From: Xenorhabdus eapokensis
GTDB lineage: Bacteria; Pseudomonadota; Gammaproteobacteria; Enterobacterales; Enterobacteriaceae
DNA length: 18,713 bases
Assembly: GCF_001908105.1 (NCBI RefSeq)
Contig: NZ_MKGQ01000033.1
Span: 1 to 18,713, forward strand
Direction: 5' to 3'
Shown here in pieces: positions 1 to 6,125 of this stretch; position 1 is the first letter of the stretch; each line of letters opens with the position of its first letter. A program made the translations under genes and the position numbers. The notes beneath the pieces were generated by a model that ran no database searches, was not told where the DNA came from, and saw nothing but the letters and a program-made list of their open reading frames with translations.

Positions 1-98
1 CTATCTACCACCGTTGGGATACCCAATGTTCTCACTCCACCGTCTGGTTTTGGGATGTCCATTTTACGTATCGCTCGGGGGAGATATTCTCCGGCCAT
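1..98 (-). pseudogene. Group II intron reverse transcriptase/maturase fragment (N-terminally truncated, runs off the left edge)
   Basis: Reading the minus strand from 98 to the window edge gives a peptide of about 32 residues containing [18 protein letters not shown]. This is the hallmark conserved block at the start of the reverse-transcriptase domain (RT0/RT1) of bacterial group II intron-encoded proteins (LtrA family). An in-frame TGA at 110-108 lies just upstream, so the roughly 70-80 residues that normally precede this block are absent. Immediately upstream, the sequence switches to intron RNA domain I instead of the protein's own N-terminus. The ORF is therefore broken at its 5' end. 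Whether the rest of the RT is intact beyond the window cannot be seen. The family call is firm from the motif; the exact intron class is not. Confidence 0.75.
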
Positions 99-251
99 TT
101 TCAGATTTCACCTCACGATGAACACCCTTGCCGTTCAGCTAACACTTCCCCTTGCCGGGTGTGTAGAGGACTTTCACCTCCAAGTCGTCGGTTAACCACC
201 ACAGTTAACTAACAACGCCAATCAAGGCGCTACGCGCCATGCTCGGCGCAC
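1..251 (-). mobile_element. Remnant of a group II intron: 5' ribozyme end fused to an internal part of its RT gene
   Basis: On the minus strand the element opens at 251 with GTGCGCC, the usual 5' end of group II introns. It continues with domain I-like stretches such as GAGGTGAAAGTCCTC, AGCTGAACGGCAAGGGTGT and the GTGAGG...ATCTGA segment. These resemble the domain I of bacterial (class C-like) introns. In an intact intron the RT gene lies in domain IV, several hundred nucleotides downstream. Here the RT coding block begins only about 150 nt after the 5' end, so the middle of the ribozyme and the RT N-terminus are deleted. The element lies in the same orientation as rpoH, about 7 nt past the T-tract of the rpoH terminator. 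That agrees with the known preference of class C introns for the downstream side of intrinsic terminators. It cannot self-splice in this form. Confidence 0.7.
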
Positions 252-257
252 CACCAT

Positions 258-290
258 AAAAAAAAGCGATAAACAGATTATCGCTTTTTA
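258..290 (-). terminator. Rho-independent terminator of rpoH
   Basis: A perfect 12-bp stem (261-272 pairing with 278-289) has a 5-nt loop. On the minus strand it is followed by an uninterrupted run of T residues (complement of the A run 258-268). It sits 29 bp past the rpoH stop codon, so it fits a classical intrinsic terminator for rpoH. The mobile intron remnant begins just beyond it. Confidence 0.85.
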
Positions 291-318
291 ATCCAGCAAG
301 TTTTGTTCAGCTAAGACA

Positions 319-1176
319 TTACGCTTCAATCGCCAGTCGCAATTTCTTCATAGCATTTTTTTCTAGCTGTCGAACACGCTCAGCAGAGACACCATATTTA
401 TCTGCCAATTCTTGCAAGGTGGTTTTATTGTCATCATCCAACCAACGAGAACGAATGATGTCTTGGCTACGTTCATCCAGCCCTTCCATCGCCACCGAAA
501 GTTTATCCGCTGCGTGGGTTTCCCAGTTATCTTCTTCAATGCCATCGGCAAAGTCAGAAGCCTTGTCCTGCAAATACAGCACCGGAGCCACGGGATGACT
601 ATCATGATTATCATCGTCAGAAGACATATCAAATGCCATATCCTGCGCTGACATACGGGATTCCATCTCTCGGACATCTTTGCTGGTCACGCCTAACTCT
701 TTGGCAACCAGTTCAATTTCATCCTGATTGAACCATCCCAGACGTTGTTTAGCCTTGCGCAAATTAAAGAATAGCTTACGCTGAGCTTTTGTCGTTGCGA
801 CTTTCACAATACGCCAATTACGTAATACATATTCATGGATTTCTGCCTTAATCCAGTGAACAGCAAAAGAGACCAAACGTACGCCCACTTCTGGATTAAA
901 CCGACGAACTGCTTTCATCAGGCCGATATTACCTTCCTGAATTAAATCCGCCTGCGGCAGACCATAACCGGCATAACTGCGAGCAACATGAACAACGAAG
1001 CGCAGGTGAGAAAGAATCAGCTTTTTCGCTGCATCCAGATCTCCCTGGTAATGCAGCCTTTCTGCCAGTTCCTTTTCTTCCTCTGCAGAAAGCATAGGAT
1101 AAGCATTGGAAGCACGGATATATCCTTCCAAACTACCTTGTGGAACTAATGCCAAAGTTTGCATTTCTTTTGTCAT
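319..1176 (-). CDS. rpoH: RNA polymerase heat-shock sigma factor sigma-32
   Basis: This 285-residue protein, against 284 in E. coli, directs RNA polymerase to heat-shock promoters. Region 2.1/2.2 is visible around residues 53-93 ([17 protein letters not shown]). The RpoH box QRKLFFNLR at 132-140 separates this sigma factor from other group 3 sigmas and is involved in control by chaperones and FtsH. A region 4.2 helix-turn-helix lies at about 256-280 ([20 protein letters not shown]). A GAGAG Shine-Dalgarno precedes the ATG. It is the last gene of the ftsY-ftsE-ftsX-rpoH arrangement but has its own 212-bp upstream region with promoter elements, as in E. coli, where several promoters plus an mRNA thermosensor control it. 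That control is family knowledge; only a sigma-70-like promoter is seen here. Confidence 0.97.
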   Translation of the reverse strand: MTKEMQTLALVPQGSLEGYIRASNAYPMLSAEEEKELAERLHYQGDLDAAKKLILSHLRFVVHVARSYAGYGLPQADLIQEGNIGLMKAVRRFNPEVGVRLVSFAVHWIKAEIHEYVLRNWRIVKVATTKAQRKLFFNLRKAKQRLGWFNQDEIELVAKELGVTSKDVREMESRMSAQDMAFDMSSDDDNHDSHPVAPVLYLQDKASDFADGIEEDNWETHAADKLSVAMEGLDERSQDIIRSRWLDDDNKTTLQELADKYGVSAERVRQLEKNAMKKLRLAIEA

Positions 1177-1388
1177 TCAAATTCTCTCAAAATTAGATCC
1201 AAATTGATGGCCTTCAAGTTTGCCTGAGTTAACCAATAAGGTTTATTCAAGCCAAAGTGGCGTCTATTTTACCACCATAGAGATCATATTCAAATCGTCT
1301 CAGTTGTGTGGATATCAATACAAAACCATAACTGTGACTTTGGCAACAATTAACCTCAAAAGTTCATTGGCAAGCCCTGAAAATACCT
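1177..1388 (-). promoter_or_regulatory. rpoH upstream region with a sigma-70-like promoter (about 1266-1293)
   Basis: The 212 bp between ftsX and rpoH hold no gene. On the minus strand a TTGAAT box (1293-1288) is followed after 16 bp by TAAAAT (1271-1266), a good sigma-70 promoter candidate about 90 bp before the rpoH start. In E. coli this interval carries several promoters, including a sigma-E one. A GAACTT motif near the ftsX end could be part of a sigma-E promoter, but I cannot see a convincing -10 partner. Confidence 0.5.
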
Positions 1389-2363
1389 TTATTCCGGCCT
1401 GAAACGACGTAAATGCTGAATTGTCGCAAACCATGCAGCAATCCAACCAATCATACCCGAAATAAGCACTAATAAGAGTGATTCATCCCACTCCAAACCA
1501 TGCAATATAAAACGTGTTCCGAAAATACTTGCCACTTCCGTGACTACATTGGAAAGTTTCCACACTAGCAGGGAGGAGAGGATCAAGGAAAATACTGCGC
1601 CCAAAATCCCTAATAAGGCTCCGCCATTGAGGAAAGGACGCAAAATAAAGCCATCCGTTGCCCCAATCAGCTTCATGACGTTAATCGTCTCACGACGGCT
1701 AAAGATACTCAGCCGGACACTATTTCCAATGACCAAGAGCAGCGCAACCACCATCAAGATACCTATCACGGCAGCAATTCTGCCAACGAGGTCAGCCAAT
1801 GCGGTCAGGCGGGCGAACCAACTATCATCCATCCTGACTTCTTCGATACCTTTAATCCGTGCAACTTGATCGCGCAATGTTGTTAGCGCCTGAGAGTCCT
1901 GGAAATTCAGTTTAGGAGAGACTATAGCGACTGCCGGCAGAGGGTTTTCCTCCAGCAGATCCAATGCGCTGGCAAAACCTGACCATGCACGGAATTCGTT
2001 TACCGCTTCCTCACGGGAAAGGTAATTTACCGACTTCACGCTATCCATGCCTTGCAACTGATCAATGACCTGTTTGACGCTATTGTCATTCAATGACTTA
2101 TCCAAATAGACCGTGAGTTGTGGGATGGGATACCACTGCATCACTGCTTGATTGACGTTTTTCCAAACGATATAAAACACACTCGGCAAGGTCAGTGAAA
2201 TAGCTATCACCATCACAGTCAGCAACGTTGCCAGTGGTTGGCGGAACATATCGGAAAGAGTACTTTTCCACGCATAACGCCACTGTACACGCCACCCCCC
2301 TTTTAATGACTTGGATTTTGCGGACTGTGTTTTTTTCGCTGAATGACGGACATGCTTAGCCAT
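1389..2363 (-). CDS. ftsX: Cell division ABC transporter-like membrane subunit FtsX
   Basis: This 324-residue inner-membrane protein of the FtsEX complex couples divisome assembly to activation of peptidoglycan amidases through the EnvC family. Four membrane spans are readable at about residues 44-68, 197-215, 248-268 and 295-315. A large periplasmic loop lies at about 70-190 and a basic cytoplasmic N-terminus precedes the first span. The FtsX permease core, with [14 protein letters not shown] after TM2, is intact. The ATG overlaps the end of ftsE by 8 bp, with an AAGGAGG Shine-Dalgarno inside the ftsE 3' end, which points to translational coupling. The protein is somewhat shorter than the 352-residue E. 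coli FtsX, with the difference in the variable cytoplasmic N-terminus. Confidence 0.95.
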   Translation of the reverse strand: MAKHVRHSAKKTQSAKSKSLKGGWRVQWRYAWKSTLSDMFRQPLATLLTVMVIAISLTLPSVFYIVWKNVNQAVMQWYPIPQLTVYLDKSLNDNSVKQVIDQLQGMDSVKSVNYLSREEAVNEFRAWSGFASALDLLEENPLPAVAIVSPKLNFQDSQALTTLRDQVARIKGIEEVRMDDSWFARLTALADLVGRIAAVIGILMVVALLLVIGNSVRLSIFSRRETINVMKLIGATDGFILRPFLNGGALLGILGAVFSLILSSLLVWKLSNVVTEVASIFGTRFILHGLEWDESLLLVLISGMIGWIAAWFATIQHLRRFRPE

Positions 2364-3021
2364 GATGTCCTCCTTGCATACGTCCCTGATTCAGGGTCAA
2401 GATACGATATTTTCTTCGTTCAATGAGGGCGGTATCATGGGTAGCCATCAGAACCGTCACGCCAACTCGGTTAAATTCTTCAAACAGACGCATGATCCCC
2501 TCTGATAATGCCCCATCCAAATTTCCCGTCGGCTCATCTGCCAACAATACGGTTGGCTTATTTACTACTGCGCGGGCGATACCTACACGCTGTTGCTCTC
2601 CTCCAGAAAGCTGAATGGGGAAATTTTTCGCTTTGTCCAGTAAGCCGACCTTATCCAACGCCGCAGATACCCGTCGACGAATGTCTTCAGCACTTGCTCC
2701 TGAGATGATCAGCGGCATAGCGACGTTTTCATATACGGTGCGATCCAAAAGCAGGTGATGATCCTGAAAAATCATGCCGATCTGACGGCGTAGAAATGGG
2801 ATCTCTCTGGATTTTAGTCGGCTGATGTCATGACCAGAAAACCAAATATGGCCTGCGCTGGGGCGTTCGATACCACAGATAAGTTTCAAAAGTGTACTTT
2901 TACCAGCCCCTGAGTGACCGGTTAAAAATGCCATTTCTCCTGGAAGTAGATGAAAATCCACCCCTTGCAGCGCCTGCCGACCTCCCAGATAGGCTTTACT
3001 AACCTGTTCAAAGCGAATCAT
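2356..3021 (-). CDS. ftsE: Cell division ATP-binding protein FtsE
   Basis: This 221-residue ABC ATPase is the cytoplasmic partner of FtsX and binds FtsZ/FtsA at the division site. All ABC motifs are present: Walker [10 protein letters not shown] (35-43), Q-loop glutamine near 86, signature LSGGEQQ (138-144), Walker B VLLADEPT ending with catalytic Glu163, D-loop, and the H-loop histidine near 195 (ATHD). Its length matches the family (222 in E. coli). It starts 6 bp after the ftsY stop and overlaps ftsX by 8 bp, so ftsY-ftsE-ftsX form one transcription unit. Nothing unusual is seen. Confidence 0.97.
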   Translation of the reverse strand: MIRFEQVSKAYLGGRQALQGVDFHLLPGEMAFLTGHSGAGKSTLLKLICGIERPSAGHIWFSGHDISRLKSREIPFLRRQIGMIFQDHHLLLDRTVYENVAMPLIISGASAEDIRRRVSAALDKVGLLDKAKNFPIQLSGGEQQRVGIARAVVNKPTVLLADEPTGNLDGALSEGIMRLFEEFNRVGVTVLMATHDTALIERRKYRILTLNQGRMQGGHHG

Positions 3022-3027
3022 TGATAG

Positions 3028-4791
3028 TTAATCCTCTTGGGCAAAAAGAGCCTCAATAAAATCATCTGCCTTAAATGGACGGAGATCTTCAATGCCTTCA
3101 CCCACACCAATGTAGCGGATTGGGATCTCAAATTGGTCGGCAATCGCGAAGATAACTCCGCCTTTCGCAGTACCATCCAGTTTGGTCAGTGAAATACCCG
3201 TCAACCCCACAGCTTCATGGAATAGTTTAGCCTGACTTACTGCATTTTGACCTGTACTGGCGTCCAGAGTCAGCATAATTTCATGAGGTGCCTCTTCGTC
3301 CAGTTTTTTCATTACTCGAACGATTTTTTTCAGCTCTTCCATTAAGTGAGATTTGTTCTGCAAGCGCCCTGCGGTATCTGCAATCAGGACATCAATACCT
3401 TTAGCCTTGGCTGACTGGATGGCGTCAAAAATCACGGACGCTGAATCTGCCCCCGTATGTTGGGAAATCACAGGGATTTTGTTGCGATCTCCCCAAACCT
3501 GTAACTGCTCTACCGCGGCTGCACGGAAGGTATCCCCAGCCGCCAGCATGACGGATTTGCCCTGGGACTGATATTGACGCGCCAATTTACCAATAGTGGT
3601 CGTTTTACCAACACCATTCACTCCCACCATCAGAATGACATAAGGTGATTTGCCTTCGATCTCCAACGGTTTATCAACTTTCGCCAGAATGTCTGACATC
3701 TCTTCTTTCAGTTTAGCGTAAAGCGCTTCCGCATCTTTCAATTCTTTACGACTCGCGTGAGCTGTCAGGTTAGTAATGATCTTACGGGTAGTTTCAACGC
3801 CGACATCGGCAATCAATAACTGTTCTTCCAGCTCTTCAAACAGATCATCATCAATTTTCTTGCCGCGGAATAGTCCCAAGAAACCGGAGCCAAGATTTTG
3901 ACGGGTCTTAACTAAGCTGCGTTTCAGACGAGTAAAGAATCCTTCTTTGGTTGGCCGTTCTTGTTCCTTAGGTAATGCCGCCTGTTCTTCTGCTAAACGC
4001 TGCTGTTCTGCTTCTTTTTCTGCTGCGCGACGGGCAGTTTCCTCCGCCAAACGTTGCTGCTCCGCTTCCTCTTCTGCTGCGCGACGGGCGGTTTCCTCCG
4101 CTAAACGCTGCTGTTCTGCTTCTTCTTCTGCTGCGCGACGGGCGGCTTCTTCCGCCAAACGCTGCTGCTCCGCTTCTTTTTCTGCTGCGCGACGGGCGGT
4201 TTCCTCCGCCAAACGCTGCTGCTCCGCTTCTTCTTCTGCTGCGCGACGGGCGGCTTCTTCCGCTAAACGCTGCTGTTCTGCTTCTTCTTCTGCTGCGCGA
4301 CGGGCGGCTTCTTCTGCCAAACGTTGCTGCTCTGCTTCTTCTGCTGCTGCGCGACGGGTAGCTTCTTCCGCTAAACGCTGCTGCTCTGCTTCTTTTTCTG
4401 CTGCGCGACGGGCGGTTTCCTCCGCTAAACGCTGCTGCTCCGCTTCTTTTTCTGCTGCGCGACGGGCAGTTTCCTCCGCCAAACGCTGCTGTTCTGCTTC
4501 TTCTTCTGCTGCGCGACGGGCGGCTTCTTCCGCTAAACGCTGCTGCTCCGCTTCTTCTGCTGCTGCGCGACGGGCGGCTTCTTCCGCTAAACGCTGCTGT
4601 TCTGCTTCTTTTTCTGCTGCACGACGGGCGGTTTCCTCCGCCAAACGCTGCTGCTCCGCTTCTTCTGCTGCGCGACGGGCGGCTTCTTCCGCAGCGACTC
4701 TTTCTTGTTCAGCTTGTTCCTCTTGCTGTTGCTTATCTTGACGACCAAGTCCAAACCAAGAGAAGAAACCTCTTTTTTTCTCTTTTGCCAT
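3028..4791 (-). CDS. ftsY: Signal recognition particle receptor FtsY with an expanded repetitive A domain
   Basis: This GTPase docks SRP-ribosome complexes at the inner membrane for co-translational insertion. At 587 residues it is longer than E. coli FtsY (497). Residues 1-26 include a hydrophobic/basic start (RGFFSWFGLG). Residues 27-276 form an acidic, almost perfectly repeated region with an 18-residue period. From about 284 a conserved amphipathic segment (GFFTRLKRSLVKTR) leads into the N domain. The G domain follows with GVNGVGKTTT near 390-399, DTFRAAA, DTAGR, TKLDG and the closing GVGEG. All GTPase motifs are intact, so the protein should be functional. Only the A domain is unusual; this region is known to vary among bacteria and to aid membrane/translocon contact. 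A GAGGAG Shine-Dalgarno lies 11 nt before the ATG. Confidence 0.96.
   Translation of the reverse strand: MAKEKKRGFFSWFGLGRQDKQQQEEQAEQERVAAEEAARRAAEEAEQQRLAEETARRAAEKEAEQQRLAEEAARRAAAEEAEQQRLAEEAARRAAEEEAEQQRLAEETARRAAEKEAEQQRLAEETARRAAEKEAEQQRLAEEATRRAAAEEAEQQRLAEEAARRAAEEEAEQQRLAEEAARRAAEEEAEQQRLAEETARRAAEKEAEQQRLAEEAARRAAEEEAEQQRLAEETARRAAEEEAEQQRLAEETARRAAEKEAEQQRLAEEQAALPKEQERPTKEGFFTRLKRSLVKTRQNLGSGFLGLFRGKKIDDDLFEELEEQLLIADVGVETTRKIITNLTAHASRKELKDAEALYAKLKEEMSDILAKVDKPLEIEGKSPYVILMVGVNGVGKTTTIGKLARQYQSQGKSVMLAAGDTFRAAAVEQLQVWGDRNKIPVISQHTGADSASVIFDAIQSAKAKGIDVLIADTAGRLQNKSHLMEELKKIVRVMKKLDEEAPHEIMLTLDASTGQNAVSQAKLFHEAVGLTGISLTKLDGTAKGGVIFAIADQFEIPIRYIGVGEGIEDLRPFKADDFIEALFAQED
4012..4659 (-). 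repeat. In-gene tandem repeat of ftsY: 12 units of 54 bp (18 residues)
   Basis: Twelve in-frame units of exactly 18 codons span FtsY residues 45-260, with consensus AEQQRLAEEAARRAAEEE. A degenerate unit precedes them (residues 27-44) and a partial thirteenth follows (261-276). Units fall into a few types, ending ARRAAEKE, ARRAAEEE or RRAAAEE, and starting AEET or AEEA. The order of types suggests block duplication instead of simple single-unit slippage. Length is always a multiple of three, so copy-number change would keep the frame. The predicted protein structure is a long charged helix. Confidence 0.95.
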
Positions 4792-4830
4792 CGGCTACTA
4801 CACTCCTCGCGGTTAAGTTAGATATATGCT

Positions 4831-4859
4831 GTTATATCTACTGAGATAGGTTCTAACAA
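4831..4859 (-). promoter_or_regulatory. Predicted sigma-70 promoter of ftsY-ftsE-ftsX
   Basis: On the minus strand TTGTTA (4859-4854) is followed after 17 bp by TATAAC (4836-4831). The match is 4/6 and 5/6 to consensus with ideal spacing, about 40 bp before the ftsY ATG. It lies in the 227-bp divergent interval shared with rsmD. Confidence 0.5.
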
Positions 4860-5018
4860 TGATGAATCCAGTCTAACATTTTCATCACACCACAACACAT
4901 ATCTATAGCGGTTTTCGTGGTAAATTAATCAAGGGATATCTTCGTTTTCACTCACTTTTTGTCTCCGTCAGATATTATTTAGCAGCGTCGGATGACAAAT
5001 ATTTAAGTTATGTAAATT

Positions 5019-5597
5019 ATGACTAAAAAACCACAACGCGCGTCTTTCGGACAAATCCGCATTATTGGCGGAAAATGGCGCGGGAGAAAATTGCCGGTTC
5101 CTGATAGTGATGGCCTGCGTCCAACAACAGATCGTGTCCGCGAGACACTTTTTAACTGGCTGATGCCAACTATTCAGGGATCTCGCTGCCTGGATTGTTT
5201 TTCAGGTAGCGGAGCACTCGGATTGGAGGCTTTATCACGTTATGCAAGTCACGCTACCTTAATTGAATATGATCGCAATGTAGCGAAACAACTATCGGCT
5301 AACTTAGCCTTACTAAAAGCTGAAAATGCCAATGTGGTGCAAAGTAATGCACTACAATACCTTAACGGCACCGGAACACCGTTTGATGTGGTTTTCCTCG
5401 ATCCACCATTCCGCAAGGGGATGTTGACTGAAACAATCAATTTATTGGAATCCAATGGCTGGCTAGCAAAAGAAAGCTGGATTTATGTTGAGGCAGAAAC
5501 AGAATCTGCTGCGACAGAAGTTCCCCCAAACTGGCAACTGCATCGGGAAAAAACCGCCGGACAAGTTGCTTATCGGTTATATATTCGCCACCAATAA
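5019..5597 (+). CDS. rsmD: 16S rRNA (guanine(966)-N2)-methyltransferase
   Basis: This 192-residue Rossmann-fold methyltransferase uses S-adenosylmethionine to make m2G966 in 16S rRNA of the 30S subunit. The RsmD pattern is complete. It includes an N-terminal RIIGGKWRGRKLP, then RPTTDRVRETLFNWL (34-48) and the SAM-binding motif I LDCFSGSGALGLEAL (58-72). The catalytic DPPF sits at 128-131. Length agrees with the family (198 in E. coli). It diverges from ftsY, the standard enterobacterial arrangement, and is followed 41 bp later by the DUF1145 gene, probably co-transcribed. Confidence 0.96.
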   Translation: MTKKPQRASFGQIRIIGGKWRGRKLPVPDSDGLRPTTDRVRETLFNWLMPTIQGSRCLDCFSGSGALGLEALSRYASHATLIEYDRNVAKQLSANLALLKAENANVVQSNALQYLNGTGTPFDVVFLDPPFRKGMLTETINLLESNGWLAKESWIYVEAETESAATEVPPNWQLHREKTAGQVAYRLYIRHQ

Positions 5598-5638
5598 TCG
5601 GGTGTCGGAACGGCTTAAACACGATTTTGGAGTCGATG

Positions 5639-5920
5639 ATGTTTATTCTATTAGGAAGAGCGATCATGATCTTAGTTTGGGGTATCATGATCTTCAATTT
5701 GTTTCACCCATTCCCTAAGCCATTGAGATATTTTATGGATATTGCAATGGTATTTACGGTAATCATGCATGCTTTTCAGTTACTGCTGCTGAAAAACTCC
5801 CAGCCTAAAGATCAAAAACTGTCTGGTTTTCTCCAGACTAAAATCTTCTTTTTTGGCGTCTTTGAATTATTAGCCTGGCAGAAAAAACAACTAAAAGAGA
5901 AACAACGGGAGAAAAAATAA
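5639..5920 (+). CDS. Small DUF1145 (YhhL-like) inner-membrane protein
   Basis: This 93-residue protein has two hydrophobic segments (about residues 6-22 and 31-49) and a very basic C-terminus ending in lysine/arginine-rich residues. Position directly after rsmD and the pattern FHPFPKP between the spans match the DUF1145/YhhL family of unknown function. I chose the ATG at 5639 because GGAG (5629-5632) lies 6 nt upstream. The frame is also open from an ATG at 5636 and a TTG at 5627. It is followed by a strong hairpin terminator, so rsmD and this gene likely form a two-gene operon. The neighbours usually found next in E. coli (yhhM, yhhN) are absent. Confidence 0.75.
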   Translation: MFILLGRAIMILVWGIMIFNLFHPFPKPLRYFMDIAMVFTVIMHAFQLLLLKNSQPKDQKLSGFLQTKIFFFGVFELLAWQKKQLKEKQREKK

Positions 5921-5957
5921 CGTCACATATCCAGTGACTCCGCTTATTTTCTTCTTT

Positions 5958-6004
5958 CGTCAATGAGTAATTAACGTAATTACTCATTGACGTTCTTTGT
6001 TTTT
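5958..6004 (+). terminator. Strong hairpin terminator after rsmD-DUF1145
   Basis: A perfect 15-bp stem (5958-5972 with 5978-5992) and a 5-nt loop are followed by a T-rich stretch (TTCTTTGTTTTT). It lies 38 bp past the DUF1145 stop and just before the zntA promoter, insulating the two units. Confidence 0.8.
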
Positions 6005-6051
6005 GATAAAGTTGATAGCACAAATCATCAAAAGAATTTCTCTTATTGGAT

Positions 6052-6083
6052 TTGACTCTGGAGTTAACTCCAAAGTGTAGAGT
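6052..6083 (+). promoter_or_regulatory. MerR-family (ZntR-type) zinc-responsive promoter of zntA
   Basis: TTGACT (6052-6057) and TAGAGT (6078-6083) are separated by 20 bp. This overlong spacer is typical of promoters activated by MerR-family regulators through DNA distortion. The spacer contains a perfect 14-bp palindrome (TGGAGTTAACTCCA, 6059-6072), extended to a 22-bp dyad with one mismatch (6055-6076). It closely resembles the E. coli ZntR operator at zntA as I recall it. The regulator gene itself is not in this window. Confidence 0.88.
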
Positions 6084-6125
6084 TAATGCTAACGATTGAA
6101 ATTAGCTCTAGTTAAGAGGTCGCCT

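Noticed and set aside
1220..1402. 60-codon plus-strand ORF between rpoH and ftsX
   Set aside because: It lies in the rpoH promoter region, runs into the ftsX 3' end and has no ribosome site or recognisable family.
4012..4659. Regular direct repeats that could be mistaken for a CRISPR array
   Set aside because: The repeats are contiguous 54-bp coding units with no unique spacers, and they translate in frame within FtsY.
3947..4741. Long plus-strand open frames (up to 264 codons, Ser/Ala/Cys-rich or Leu/Pro-rich) opposite ftsY
   Set aside because: They are the antisense reading of the 54-bp repeat array. A stop-free repeat unit stays open in several frames, and there is no start signal or family resemblance.
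6096..6125. TTG at 6096 as start of zntA, adding 10 residues
   Set aside because: It lies only about 12 bp after the -10 box of the ZntR-type promoter and has no Shine-Dalgarno, whereas AAGAGGT precedes the ATG at 6126.
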